A model generated the notes under the pieces. It was not told the origin of the DNA. It made no database searches and saw nothing but the letters and a program-made list of their open reading frames with translations. 64,000 bases of DNA from Anaerolineae bacterium (GTDB lineage Bacteria > Chloroflexota > Anaerolineae > Caldilineales > Caldilineaceae), in the NCBI GenBank assembly GCA_030432295.1, contig JAUIHI010000029.1, forward strand, positions 1 through 64,000, given 5' to 3'. The position numbers and the translations under genes were made by a program. Below, one piece after another: positions 19,099 through 27,727 of this stretch; position 1 is the first letter of the stretch; the number at the start of each line of letters is the position of its first letter.

Positions 19099-20093
19099 CA
19101 GCCTTCTCCTTCTTCGTCGGCGCTGTCAGCAGTGGAAGGGATATTGGGTATTGGGTTATCGGGTATTGGCGTTGGCAATGTGAGTGGCGCGTCTGGGAGA
19201 CTTTTGGCTGCGGCCACCCGCAGGGTCTCTTCGTTGGAGCGCTCCACCAGCCAGAAGACCGCAGCCAGGCAGACGCCCGCCATCACCAGAGCCAGCAGCA
19301 GCCCGTTCCAGGGATTGACCGTCAGTCCCGCGCCTGTCATCCGATCTTCCACCAGAAAGAAGAGCCCGTTGAGCAGCGCGGCCAGGGCCAATCCAGCGGG
19401 CAGATAGAAGAGGGGCGTCTTTTCGAAGCGGGCCTGGCCGATAAAATAGCCCAGAATGCCCGCAAAGCTGGCGTGGGCCAGGGCGGTGACAACGACCCGC
19501 ACCGAGCCGATGCCCAGGTCTACCCCGCCGTGTTCCAGCACATAATTGAAGTTGAGCACCGTAGCCATCCCCAACCCCGCGGCGATGGCGTAGATCACCC
19601 CGTCCACCCGCTCGTCAAATTCCGGGTCGGCGTAGATGCCATAGCGCACCACCAGATAGACCACTGCCTCTTCCACAAAGCCCACCAGCAGCACACCGCC
19701 CACCAGTTGGGTGGCGAAGCTGTTGTAGAGCCAGCTATCGATGGCGACGAAGTTTTCCAGAAAGGGGATGGCCACGGCCCCGGCCATCAGCGCGCCCAGG
19801 ACAAAGACGCCGATCAGCTTCTCCTTCGGCTCCGGCTCCAGCCGGTCCATCCGATAGAAGAAGCCCAGCCAGAGGCCGGCTGGCACAAGGCTCATCAGCA
19901 GGCCAAGGAAGATGAGGAAGAAGCCATCCAGCCCATCGCCGATGCGGTCGAAGAGCAGGTTGAAGATGCCCACAAAGAGAAGCAGGCCGACCAGTGCGAT
20001 CAGGCCGGCGATCCAGAAGCCCCGGCGGTTGTGGGCGATGTGTTCCACGTCGGGGTGATAGAATGCGCTGTCCGCGGTGGGTGTGGATTGCAC
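19098..20093 (-). CDS. PrsW-like intramembrane metalloprotease
   Basis: 331 residues with eight or nine hydrophobic segments. The PrsW signatures are YRMDRLEPEPK (80-90), the glutamate pair Glu141-Glu142 in GFVEEAVVYLVVRYG, and HASFAGILGYF further on. In Bacillus PrsW starts cleavage of an anti-sigma factor. Start is GTG at 20093 with AAAGGAGG six bases before. The last about 20 residues (PTPIPDNPIPNIPS) are encoded by an ATATTGGGTATTGG-type repeat, so the tail is repeat-derived. First gene of a five-gene operon. Confidence 0.85.
   Translation of the reverse strand: MQSTPTADSAFYHPDVEHIAHNRRGFWIAGLIALVGLLLFVGIFNLLFDRIGDGLDGFFLIFLGLLMSLVPAGLWLGFFYRMDRLEPEPKEKLIGVFVLGALMAGAVAIPFLENFVAIDSWLYNSFATQLVGGVLLVGFVEEAVVYLVVRYGIYADPEFDERVDGVIYAIAAGLGMATVLNFNYVLEHGGVDLGIGSVRVVVTALAHASFAGILGYFIGQARFEKTPLFYLPAGLALAALLNGLFFLVEDRMTGAGLTVNPWNGLLLALVMAGVCLAAVFWLVERSNEETLRVAAAKSLPDAPLTLPTPIPDNPIPNIPSTADSADEEGEG
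19136..19178. repeat. ATATTGGGTATTGG repeat inside the prsW-like gene
   Basis: gggatattgggtattgggtt and a following gggtattggc lie within the 3' end of the coding region, producing a Pro/Ile/Asn-rich tail. This is a half copy; the complementary arm is absent. Confidence 0.8.
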
Positions 20094-20167
20094 GGACTGC
20101 CTCCTTTGGCTGTGACCGCCGGGGTTGCGGATCGGCGGTCAGGCGGGTGGTTGGTTCAGACGTGCCC

Positions 20168-20176
20168 ATTATACCA
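20168..20176 (-). promoter_or_regulatory. Extended -10 promoter of the PrsW operon
   Basis: On the minus strand TGGTATAAT gives a perfect -10 with the extended TG element. The -35 region is weak. The leader to the GTG start would be about 70 bases. Confidence 0.45.
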
Positions 20177-20279
20177 GAAATGGGCAAAATAGAAACCGTC
20201 GCCACCCATCCCCAAATTGACACCGGTTTCAGGCCGCGTTATGATGGGTGGCGTTGTGGGAGGGAAGTGGCCACTTCAT

Positions 20280-20352
20280 AAGTGACTACTGAGCAGTGAC
20301 CTGCGCCCCCACACGACAACTGTTTACTGATCACCGATTACCGTTTACTACA
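20280..20352. repeat. gagcagtgacc / ctgtttactg repeat
   Basis: agtgactactgagcagtgac and the later aactgtttactgatcacc form an imperfect palindrome upstream of RNase D. The family is also present at 21580 and 52289. Confidence 0.6.
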
Positions 20353-20369
20353 CTGAATCGACCCACCCC

Positions 20370-21581
20370 ATGCCGAAATCCAGATCCAATCGTCCGGTTC
20401 CCTCGAACATTCCCGCGCCCAAGCTCGTTCAGAGCAGCGGGGAATTCGCCGAAATGATGGCCTTTTTGCAGGATCAACCGCTGATCGCGGTGGACACGGA
20501 GAGCGACAGCCTCTACCGCTACCACCCCCGGGTCTGCCTGATTCAGATTTCGGCCTGTGCCAGCGGCTCCGCTGCCCATCCCACCTCGGCGGACCCTATG
20601 CCGACGGTAGACTATCTGCTCGATCCGCTCAAGTTTCACCGTTTGCAGCCCCTGGGCGCACTGCTGGCCGACCCGGCAGTGGAGGTGATTTTCCACGCGG
20701 CGGAGAACGATGTGCGTCTGCTGGATCGGGATTTCAACTTCCGCTGCGCCAATGTCTACGACACCCAACTGGCCGCACGCATTCTGGGCCGCAACGGCGT
20801 TGGACTGGCCGCGATGTTACAGGCAGAATTCGGCGTCATCAGCGACAAGAGTATGCAGCGCACCGATTGGGGCCGCCGTCCCCTCACCGCCCAGCAGATG
20901 ACCTATGCCCAGATCGACACCCACTATCTGCCTGTGCTGCGCCAACGCCAGATTGACAAACTCAAAGCGGCGGACCGCTGGGAAGAAGCCCTGGAAGGTT
21001 TTGCCGCCCTGGCCGAATTGCGCTACGAAGAACCAGCCAAAGAGCGCACTTTCTGGCGGATGAAGCAGACCCGGGAGCTTGAGCGGGAGGATTTGGGGCT
21101 GTTGGAAGAACTGTGGAGCTGGCGGGAGATCACTGCCGAGCGCACGGATCGCCCCCCCTTCAAAGTGCTGTCCGACACTGTGCTGGGCGAATTGGCCCAG
21201 CGCAAACCCACGTCCCTGGCCGAACTGAACGACATTCGGGGCTTCAGTGATCGTCAGGTGAGCCGCTTGGGCCGGGAAGTATTAGAAGCTGTGCGGCTGG
21301 GCCAGGGACGACCCATTCCGCCCCTGCCAGAGCCGACTGTGCGCCCGGAGCAGCTACTCTCGAATCCAGAGCGTGCCCGCTACGATGCCCTGCGCCAGTG
21401 GCGTACAGGCGTGGCCAACGAACGGGGCGTGGACCCGGACATCGTTTTCAACAACGACACACTGCTGCAGATCGCGTCCAAACAGCCAGAATCTGTAGAA
21501 GCCTTGCAGGAGATTGCCGCTATCGGCCCCTGGAAGGCAAAGACCTACGGCGCGGCTGTTTTAGCGATTGCGAATAAATAG
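20370..21581 (+). CDS. rnd: Ribonuclease D
   Basis: 403 residues. The 3'-5' exonuclease domain (about 20-210) has the DEDDy residues: Asp42 and Glu44 in VDTESD, Asp114 in AENDVRLL, and Tyr179...Asp183 in YAQIDTHYL. Two HRDC domains follow (about 225-300 and 325-403), as in E. coli RNase D. It trims 3' ends of tRNA and other stable RNAs. About ten extra residues (ASGSAAHPTSAD) lie between two core strands near 63-76. The ATG at 20370 follows a repeat element and no strong ribosome site is seen. Confidence 0.93.
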   Translation: MPKSRSNRPVPSNIPAPKLVQSSGEFAEMMAFLQDQPLIAVDTESDSLYRYHPRVCLIQISACASGSAAHPTSADPMPTVDYLLDPLKFHRLQPLGALLADPAVEVIFHAAENDVRLLDRDFNFRCANVYDTQLAARILGRNGVGLAAMLQAEFGVISDKSMQRTDWGRRPLTAQQMTYAQIDTHYLPVLRQRQIDKLKAADRWEEALEGFAALAELRYEEPAKERTFWRMKQTRELEREDLGLLEELWSWREITAERTDRPPFKVLSDTVLGELAQRKPTSLAELNDIRGFSDRQVSRLGREVLEAVRLGQGRPIPPLPEPTVRPEQLLSNPERARYDALRQWRTGVANERGVDPDIVFNNDTLLQIASKQPESVEALQEIAAIGPWKAKTYGAAVLAIANK

Positions 21582-21650
21582 TAAGCAGTAATCAGTGACC
21601 AGTGACCCGTCGGATCGTTCGATGCCACTGCTAACTGTTCACTGCTTACT
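21580..21650. repeat. agtaagcagtaatcagtgac palindrome
   Basis: Outer arms agtaagcagt (21580-21589) and actgcttact (21641-21650) are complementary, with inner cagtgac-type repeats. It starts at the stop codon of rnd and fills the gap to the next gene. Confidence 0.75.
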
Positions 21651-21667
21651 TTCCGCTGGAGACGCGA

Positions 21668-22033
21668 ATGAAGCAGATTTTTCTCCTCCTCATCACCGTC
21701 GGCCTGAATGTGGCCGGTCAATATCTGATGAAGCAGGGCATGGGCCAGGTGGGGGTGATCGGTGGCTCGTTGCCTGTGATGGCGAACAGCCTGACCAAAG
21801 CCTTCCTCAACCCCTACGTTATCGGCGGGGTGGGGGCCTATGGCTTCAGCAGCATCTTCTGGCTGATTCTTCTCAGCCGGGTGGAATTGAGCTACGCCTA
21901 TCCTGCGCTCAGCATCGGCTACGTGCTCATCACACTTGTCAGCGCCTTTTTGCTCAACGAGAGTGTCTCGCCCCTACGCTGGCTGGCCGTGGCGGTGATC
22001 TGTGTGGGTGTGATTCTGCTCAGCCGTAGCTAA
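21668..22033 (+). CDS. Small DMT-superfamily permease
   Basis: 121 residues with four hydrophobic helices, a single EamA/SMR-sized unit. The sequence GQYLMKQGM near 17 and SYAYPALSIGYVLITLVSAFLL near 78-100 resemble ArnE/ArnF-type and EmrE-like proteins, which work as dimers. Substrate unknown: undecaprenyl-linked sugars or small drugs are possible. GGAGACG is found before the ATG. Confidence 0.8.
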   Translation: MKQIFLLLITVGLNVAGQYLMKQGMGQVGVIGGSLPVMANSLTKAFLNPYVIGGVGAYGFSSIFWLILLSRVELSYAYPALSIGYVLITLVSAFLLNESVSPLRWLAVAVICVGVILLSRS

Positions 22034-22069
22034 AGACGACGGCAGACGACAAACCGCCGACGGCGGCAG

Positions 22070-24682
22070 ATGGCGGGCGACACCGGGATGTCATCACAAC
22101 GTACAACGTACAACGCACTTCGCTCTGACCTGTGGCTGGATTGTATAGCGGCTCTGTTTCTCGCACTCCTGACCATCGCCTTCTTCTGGCGCACCCTCTC
22201 CGGCGATGTTTTCCAGCCTGCGGATGGCGGCGATCTGGTCAGCTTTCTCTACCCCACCTATCGCTTCGCCGCGGCCACCCTGGCGAACGGCGAACTGCCC
22301 CTGTGGAATCCCACCCTCTACGGCGGCGCGCCTTTCATCGCCGACATTCAGGCGGGCTTTCTCTACCCACCCAATCTGCTCCTCTTTCTGTTCAATCCCG
22401 ACTTTGGCTACGGCTGGATGCAGTGGCTTTCCATCGGCCATCTCTGGTGGGCCGGGCTGGGCGTCTATGCGCTCTGTCGGGTGCTGGGTATCAGCCGCCC
22501 CGCGGCCCTCTTCGCGGGAACGGCCTTCGCCTTCAGCGATCCGCTGCTGATCCATCTGGGCAACCTGAATCTAATCGCTGTCCTCAGTTGGCTGGGCTGG
22601 GTGCTGGCCGCCTTCCATCTGGCACTGACCCGGCGCAGTCTGGCCTGGGCCGGCGCGGCTGGGCTGCTCTTTGCCATTGCCAACTACGCTGGCCACGCGC
22701 AGAGCAGCTATTATATTGGCCTGGCAGTGGCGGGGTATTTGGTATTGGGTAGTGGGTATTGGGTATTGGACGGGGATAGTTCGGGCGTTGACGGGGAGAA
22801 GAGTGGCCGGGGGCGATGGGTTTCCCTAACGAAATATCCAATACCTAATATCCAATACCCACTCATTACCGGCCTAACCGCGATTCTTCTGACCGCCCCC
22901 CTGCTCCTGCCCAGTCTGGAACTGCTGCCCTACACGGCCCGGACGGGGCTGGCCTACCAAGAAAATGTGGGCTATTCCCTGGCCCCGGTCCCTGCGCTGG
23001 TGGGGCTGATCACCCCCGGTTTCTTCGGGCGGGGTCCTTCCCTGCACTGGTCTTTCTGGGATCGGGTGGAGTTGCCCTATGCGGGTGTGGTGGCGCTTCT
23101 GCTGGCGCTGGCGGTCTTCTTTAGAAGTTCGACTTTTGCCAAAAGTCGAACTTCTAAAGAGCGAACCTCTCGTCTGCTGCCCTGGATTGGCCTTGCCCTC
23201 TTTGGACTGCTCGTGGCGCTGGGTGTCTATACGCCTGTCCACGGCTGGTTGACTCAACTCCTGCCCGGCTTCGCTTCCTTCCGCGCCCCCGCGCGGGCAA
23301 TTGTGCTATGGGTTCTGGGGGTGGCTGTGCTGGCAGGCTACGGAGTGGATTGGCTGACGGCAAACGGCAGACCGCAGACCGCATACCACCGACCACCAAC
23401 GACCAACGGAGCACGCAGCACGCAGCACGCAGCACGCAATTCGCAATTCGCCGCCTTCCTCAAATGGGGCGGCCTCGCTCTCCTCGTCGTCTTTGTCCCC
23501 GCGATGTACGCATCTCTCCTCGCCCTGCAAGCCGATTCGGTCTGGTTTCTGCGTGCGTCCTTGGCAGGGCTGGCTGTGGCATTGGCGACGGCTGCCTGGC
23601 TGGGAACCTGGGTGCTGGTCAGCCTCCACAGCCGGGGCCACTTGCGCGGAAATGTCTTTGCCGGGTTGCTCACAGCGCTTCTGCTCATCGAAGTCGGCGC
23701 AGCCGGTGCCTACACGGACATCAGCGAAAGGGACCCGACTCACGGGTTTAACCACCCGGAGATTGTAGAGTTTTTGCAGAAAGAATGGAACGCGGATGAC
23801 GCGGATCGGGCGGATCAGCGCGGATCAGAAAAATCTGCGCCATCAGTTGCTTCTGCGCAATCTGCGTCCTCTGTGAAATCTGCGTTCCCCTTCCGCATCG
23901 ACGCCCGCACAGACATCGACGACCTCTGGCAGCCGGACACCGCCGCGCTGGTCGGTCTGCGCGATGTGTGGGGGATCGTCAATCCCCTGCTCCTCACCCA
24001 CTGGGATCGGCTCTGGGAATCCACCGGCGGACGCCACACCCGGCTCTACGATATGCTCAATGCGGGTTACGTCCTCGTCCGCGACGGCACACCCCTGCCC
24101 AACAAATTCGTCCTGGCCTTCGACGCACCCGGCGAACTGGCCGTCTACCGCAACCCAGACGCCTTCCCCCGGGCCTGGCTGGTGGCCGATGCCCTGATCG
24201 TCCCCGACGCCGACGCCGCCCTGGCCGCCCTCACCGCGCCCGATTTTGACCCATCCCAGACAGTCATTCTTTTCGCTGGCGACGGTGGACGACAGACGGC
24301 AGACGACGGACGAACCGCACCCAATCAACCAATCAACCAATCACCCAATACCCAATACCCAATACCCAATACCGATTCTCCAAACTCCCTTGAATACCAC
24401 ATTTCTTCCCCCACCCCCGCCTACCTCGTCCTCAGCGAAGTCTGGTATCCGGGCTGGCGGGCGACGGTCAACGGCGTGGAGACCCCTGTCCTGCGCGCCA
24501 ACTACGCGCTGCGCGCTGTGGAAGTGCCCGCGGGGGAGGTGACTGTCGAACTCTGGTTTGCACCCGATTCCTGGCGCTGGGGGCTGCGGCTGGCGTGGGT
24601 GGGGGTGGTGCTGTTGCTCGTGATTTGGCTGTTGACCGAACTGCAAGCGTTTCTGCGACGGCTTGAGCCAGCCGAGAGCTAA
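22070..24682 (+). CDS. YfhO-like multi-spanning membrane protein with five repeat insertions
   Basis: 870 residues with about 12 membrane helices and an extracytoplasmic C-terminal domain. The N-terminal part (DGGDLVSFLYPTYRF, ELPLWNPTLYGGAPF, QAGFLYPPNLLLF) matches the YfhO/bacterial GT-C membrane family, thought to add sugars to lipid or surface polymers. Five low-complexity segments encoded by dispersed repeats interrupt it in frame: residues about 222-265, 351-363, 431-460, 573-606 and 739-774. The core reads through all five without a frameshift. The start could also be the second ATG at 22088; neither has a clear ribosome site. Confidence 0.85.
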   Translation: MAGDTGMSSQRTTYNALRSDLWLDCIAALFLALLTIAFFWRTLSGDVFQPADGGDLVSFLYPTYRFAAATLANGELPLWNPTLYGGAPFIADIQAGFLYPPNLLLFLFNPDFGYGWMQWLSIGHLWWAGLGVYALCRVLGISRPAALFAGTAFAFSDPLLIHLGNLNLIAVLSWLGWVLAAFHLALTRRSLAWAGAAGLLFAIANYAGHAQSSYYIGLAVAGYLVLGSGYWVLDGDSSGVDGEKSGRGRWVSLTKYPIPNIQYPLITGLTAILLTAPLLLPSLELLPYTARTGLAYQENVGYSLAPVPALVGLITPGFFGRGPSLHWSFWDRVELPYAGVVALLLALAVFFRSSTFAKSRTSKERTSRLLPWIGLALFGLLVALGVYTPVHGWLTQLLPGFASFRAPARAIVLWVLGVAVLAGYGVDWLTANGRPQTAYHRPPTTNGARSTQHAARNSQFAAFLKWGGLALLVVFVPAMYASLLALQADSVWFLRASLAGLAVALATAAWLGTWVLVSLHSRGHLRGNVFAGLLTALLLIEVGAAGAYTDISERDPTHGFNHPEIVEFLQKEWNADDADRADQRGSEKSAPSVASAQSASSVKSAFPFRIDARTDIDDLWQPDTAALVGLRDVWGIVNPLLLTHWDRLWESTGGRHTRLYDMLNAGYVLVRDGTPLPNKFVLAFDAPGELAVYRNPDAFPRAWLVADALIVPDADAALAALTAPDFDPSQTVILFAGDGGRQTADDGRTAPNQPINQSPNTQYPIPNTDSPNSLEYHISSPTPAYLVLSEVWYPGWRATVNGVETPVLRANYALRAVEVPAGEVTVELWFAPDSWRWGLRLAWVGVVLLLVIWLLTELQAFLRRLEPAES
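22733..22864. repeat. In-gene palindrome 1 (ATATTGGGTATTGG family)
   Basis: Left arm with ggtattgggtagtgggtatt and gggtattgg; right arm atatccaatacctaatatcc plus aatacccac. It encodes GYWVLDG...KYPIPNIQYP between two membrane helices of the YfhO-like protein. Confidence 0.88.
23121..23157. repeat. In-gene palindrome 2 (gaagttcgactttt family)
   Basis: A 17-bp perfect stem, ttagaagttcgactttt (23121-23137) with 23141-23157, and a 3-base loop. It encodes FRSSTFAKSRTSK. Intergenic copies are at 9099 and 56487. Confidence 0.92.
23361..23450. repeat. In-gene repeats 3 (ggcagaccgc and gcacgcagcacgca)
   Basis: The segment joins a gacggcagaccgc-type repeat to agcacgcagcacgcagcacg and aattcgcaattcg. 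It encodes a hydrophilic NGRPQTAYHRPPTTNG stretch and an Ala/Gln/His-rich run between helices. Confidence 0.8.
23787..23885. repeat. In-gene palindrome 4 (acgcggatgacgcggatc)
   Basis: The left arm is rich in gcggat units (acgcggatgacgcggatc), the right arm in atctgcg units (cgcaatctgcgtcctctg). It encodes WNADDADRADQRGSEKS and an Ala/Ser/Val-rich run. Confidence 0.8.
24284..24390. repeat. In-gene repeats 5 (gacggcagacgacgg and aatacccaatacc)
   Basis: A half copy of the gacggcggac family is followed by caatcaaccaatcaacc and a run of four aataccc units. It encodes GGRQTADDGR, an Asn/Gln/Pro run and NTQYPIPNT. Confidence 0.85.
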
Positions 24683-24699
24683 AAACGGCTGGCTCAAGC
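24661..24699 (+). terminator. Hairpin over the stop codon of the YfhO-like gene
   Basis: gcttgagccagccg (24661-24674) pairs perfectly with 24686-24699 around an A-rich loop that contains the stop codon. There is no T-run after it, so its role as terminator is uncertain. Confidence 0.5.
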
Positions 24700-24831
24700 G
24701 TGGAGTCATCATCGGTTCAAAAAGAGTTTTACGAGTTTCATTTTGCCGCCTAAATGATTATACTAAAGATCACGGATTTAGTGTTTGTAGTATCAAGCGG
24801 GTTCTGCGTATATACTCGTAAGGAGACTCCT

Positions 24832-26568
24832 GTGCGTAGTAAGAATCTTTTCGTTCTTTTCATCGGTACTATCACGCTGCTGACCAGTCTTTTCTTCACT
24901 GCCCATGCCCAGGATCCATACCCGATTTATCTGCCGATTGTCATTGGCTCTGGTTCTGATACAACAACCACGCCCACCAGTACACCAACTGCCACACCAA
25001 CACGGGGTGCATTATCTATTTCCGGCTATGTCCAGAAAGGACCGTTTATCCAGGGTACGGAGATCACCGTCCGCGAATTGAACAACAGTCTTGTCCCGAC
25101 TGGGCGCACTTTTACTGGTGTGATTGATGATAATACGGGCAGTTTCACCGTGAATGGGAATTTGGACTATTCCTATGTAGAACTCTCGGCAAATGGCTTT
25201 TATTTCAATGAGATAACTGGAGCACTATCGAACGCTCCAATTACTTTGCTGGCGTTAGTTGACACACAAGATACAACCAGTATCAATGTCAATCTGCTCA
25301 CCCATTTGGAACGTAGACGGGTCGAATATCTGATCGGTCAATCTCTGACCTTTCGCCAAGCAAAAATCCAGGCACAGCAAGAGATACTCAATGCATTTAA
25401 TATTGAAAATGTTGCAATCGGCAATTCTGAAACTCTGGACATCAGCAGAGCAGGAGAAGGCAATGCTGTTTTGCTGGCAATCTCCGCTATCCTTCAAAGC
25501 AACAAGTCAGAAGCCCAACTGACCGAGCTACTTTCCACAATCAGCGGCGATCTACGTACAGATGGTATCCTCAACAGTGCTAGTGTCAAGCAGGCATTAG
25601 TTAACTCCACCGAATTCTTAAAACCACGATGGACTACGATCCGCAGCAACATTGCAGATCGTTATGCAGACCTGGGTATGGAAGTCACCATTCCTGCATT
25701 TGAAGATTTCCTTTTTCGCCTTGACACTGTATCTCCATCTGTCCTCTTTACGCAACCAGGAAGCGAAGATGAATTAGAGGTAGATCATATAACGATTGTT
25801 TTTAATGATTTGATGGATCATGTTAGCTTAAGTAATACTACGATAAGCCTTAAGGATGCTAGTGGAAATCCCGTGGCAAGCACGCTTGAGATTGTCGATG
25901 CAGGTAGTCGCCGCGTCTCGACAATGAGAAGTAATTCTGACTACAACTCCGTTATGCTTATATTTGCAGAAACACCGACACCGACCGCAACATTTACATC
26001 GACACCGACAGAAACGCCGACACCGACAGAAACGCCGATGCCGACAGAAACGCCGATGCCGACAGAAACGCCGATGCCGACACCGACAGAAACGCCGATG
26101 CCGACACCGACAGAAACGCCGATGCCGACACCGACATCGACACCGACACCGACACCCACAGAAACGCCGACATCGACACCGACAGAAACGCCGACATTGA
26201 CACCGACAGAAACGCCGACACCTACAGAAACACCGATACCTACACCTACGCCAACACCTACGCCGGATATCGGTACGGCTACGATTGTTACCCTTATCCC
26301 TGACGCACCTTTGCAACCTGGAACCTATATATTAACCATTGGGACTGATGTAAAGGACTTAGCTGGCAATGGCTTGAATTCAGTGTTCACTGTAAACTTC
26401 ATACATACCTCACAGTCTAGTACTCTATCTTTACCTTCTCACCGGTCAAGGGCCAGACACGAAAACGTTATCAACATGTTTTTCCAATTATGGTCAAGAC
26501 CGCTGCCGATTGGCCCTATCTTGGACACAGAGCGCCTGGCGAAAACAAGATATCTGCCATTCCCCTAA
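24832..26568 (+). CDS. Low-GC surface protein with an Ig-like domain split by a Thr/Pro array
   Basis: 578 residues from GTG at 24832 (AAGGAG six bases upstream; the frame is open earlier). Order: signal peptide ending AHAQ (about 1-27), short Thr/Pro linker, a domain opening [20 protein letters not shown] (about 60-290), then an SbsA-like Ig fold starting [13 protein letters not shown]. That fold is interrupted by about 95 residues of [11 protein letters not shown] repeats and resumes with [14 protein letters not shown] and [14 protein letters not shown] short unrelated tail follows. Base composition is visibly more A/T-rich than the neighbours, suggesting transfer; the KGPF domain recalls secreted proteins of Bacteroidota, from memory only. 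Confidence 0.72.
   Translation: MRSKNLFVLFIGTITLLTSLFFTAHAQDPYPIYLPIVIGSGSDTTTTPTSTPTATPTRGALSISGYVQKGPFIQGTEITVRELNNSLVPTGRTFTGVIDDNTGSFTVNGNLDYSYVELSANGFYFNEITGALSNAPITLLALVDTQDTTSINVNLLTHLERRRVEYLIGQSLTFRQAKIQAQQEILNAFNIENVAIGNSETLDISRAGEGNAVLLAISAILQSNKSEAQLTELLSTISGDLRTDGILNSASVKQALVNSTEFLKPRWTTIRSNIADRYADLGMEVTIPAFEDFLFRLDTVSPSVLFTQPGSEDELEVDHITIVFNDLMDHVSLSNTTISLKDASGNPVASTLEIVDAGSRRVSTMRSNSDYNSVMLIFAETPTPTATFTSTPTETPTPTETPMPTETPMPTETPMPTPTETPMPTPTETPMPTPTSTPTPTPTETPTSTPTETPTLTPTETPTPTETPIPTPTPTPTPDIGTATIVTLIPDAPLQPGTYILTIGTDVKDLAGNGLNSVFTVNFIHTSQSSTLSLPSHRSRARHENVINMFFQLWSRPLPIGPILDTERLAKTRYLPFP
25967..26262. repeat. acagaaacgccgatgccg microsatellite
   Basis: About 295 bp of 6-, 12- and 18-bp units of ccgaca and gaaacgccgatg encode Thr-Pro-Thr-Glu repeats. 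The frame is kept throughout. Confidence 0.9.
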
Positions 26569-26589
26569 AGTGGGGAGGCTGGGAGGGGG

Positions 26590-27444
26590 TCATCCCCCAT
26601 ACTTCGGCATCCGCCCAATCATCACCCGATCCCGCAACCGGTCGGGCAGGCGCTCGATCCAGACCCGAATCTGTGTGCTGCGCCCGATGACGTAGCGGAC
26701 TTTGGGCGTGGGCGCGGTCAGCGCGTGATGCACCGCTTCGGCCACATTCTCCACGGGGATGCCCCCGCCTGTGCGTCTGCGCAAGGACGCGAAGAGGGAA
26801 TCGAAGAGCGGGCCGTAGAGCCGCAGGGCTTCCGGAGAATATTGGGGAGCCACCTCCTTGGCAAAGGAGAGCGCCTTACCCCAGATAGGCGTGGCAACGG
26901 TTCCCGGCTGGATGGACGACACCTGAATTCCCCAGGGGTGCAGCTCCAGACGCAAGGCGTCGGTCAACGCTTCCAGCGCGTGTTTGGAGGCCGCATACAG
27001 CCCGATCATCGGCGTAGAACTGAAGCCAGCAATCGAGCTCATCATCACAATCCGCCCCCGCGCCAGGCGCAGCAGGGGGATGAGGGGTTGGGTGACAGCC
27101 AGCTGGCCGGTCACATTCACCTCCAACACCCGGCGCAGTTCGTCCAAATCCACAAATTCCAGCACGCCGCCCGTTGCCATCCCCGCGTTGTTGACCAACC
27201 CGTGCAGGCCGTTATCGCCTACCGCAGCCGTCACCTCTGCGGCCATCGCCGCGATAGATGCGCCGTCGGTCACATCCACTAGCACCGGCGTCAAGCGCTC
27301 CGACGCTTCAACGCTCAAAGCGTTTCCATCCGCCTCTTTGCGCACCCCGGCAAAGACCCGCCAGCCCGCCCGGTCCATCCACAGCGCGCAGGCTTTGCCG
27401 ATGCCGGTAGACGCGCCGGTTATCACTACTGATTTTTGAGTCAC
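26590..27444 (-). CDS. Short-chain dehydrogenase/reductase
   Basis: 284 residues of the SDR superfamily: NAD(P)-binding TGASTGIG (9-16), NNAG, the catalytic Ser in MMSSIAGF and Tyr/Lys in YAASK. The tail (RTQIRVWIERLPDRLRDRVM) resembles the retinol-dehydrogenase/oxidoreductase type with a membrane-binding C-terminus. The substrate is unknown. Start GTG at 27444, with AAGGA about ten bases before. It lies at the end of a minus-strand run of dehydrogenase genes but is separated by a 280-bp repeat region. Confidence 0.88.
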   Translation of the reverse strand: MTQKSVVITGASTGIGKACALWMDRAGWRVFAGVRKEADGNALSVEASERLTPVLVDVTDGASIAAMAAEVTAAVGDNGLHGLVNNAGMATGGVLEFVDLDELRRVLEVNVTGQLAVTQPLIPLLRLARGRIVMMSSIAGFSSTPMIGLYAASKHALEALTDALRLELHPWGIQVSSIQPGTVATPIWGKALSFAKEVAPQYSPEALRLYGPLFDSLFASLRRRTGGGIPVENVAEAVHHALTAPTPKVRYVIGRSTQIRVWIERLPDRLRDRVMIGRMPKYGG

Positions 27445-27482
27445 GCTTCTGATTCCTTCTGATGATCTGTCGATTCAGAAAG

Positions 27483-27694
27483 GTGAAACGTGAGATGGGA
27501 CGGCGATCTCACGCTAGTTTGCTGAACAGGTGAAGTCCAGTGAGCGCTGGTTGAGTAGCCGAGTCTTCGAGGCGTATCGAAACCAAGCGAACGGGTAACA
27601 TCACATTTCTTCTCACCCGCTTGGTTTCGATACGGCTGGAAACAACCCCAGCCTACTCAACCGGCGCTAGTCCTGTGCAGTTCTCACGTTTCAC
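27483..27694. repeat. Nested palindromes: gtgaaacgtgaga outside, gttgagtagcc element inside
   Basis: Outer arms gtgaaacgtgaga (27483-27495) and its complement (27682-27694) enclose an element of about 128 bp (27541-27668). The inner arms are agcgctggttgagtagcc and gcctactcaaccggcgct (16 of 18 pairs), and a further inner pair is cgtatcgaaaccaagcg with cgcttggtttcgatacg. A second copy of the inner element is at 58961-59107. This accounts for the 283-bp gap, which has no gene. Confidence 0.88.
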
Positions 27695-27727
27695 GTTTCG
27701 ATACGAAAATGAATGCTTGCTTCCCCT

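Noticed and set aside
25967-26262. CRISPR-like regular repeats
   Set aside because: Units are 6-18 bp without unique spacers and encode Thr/Pro/Glu in frame; it is a coding microsatellite.
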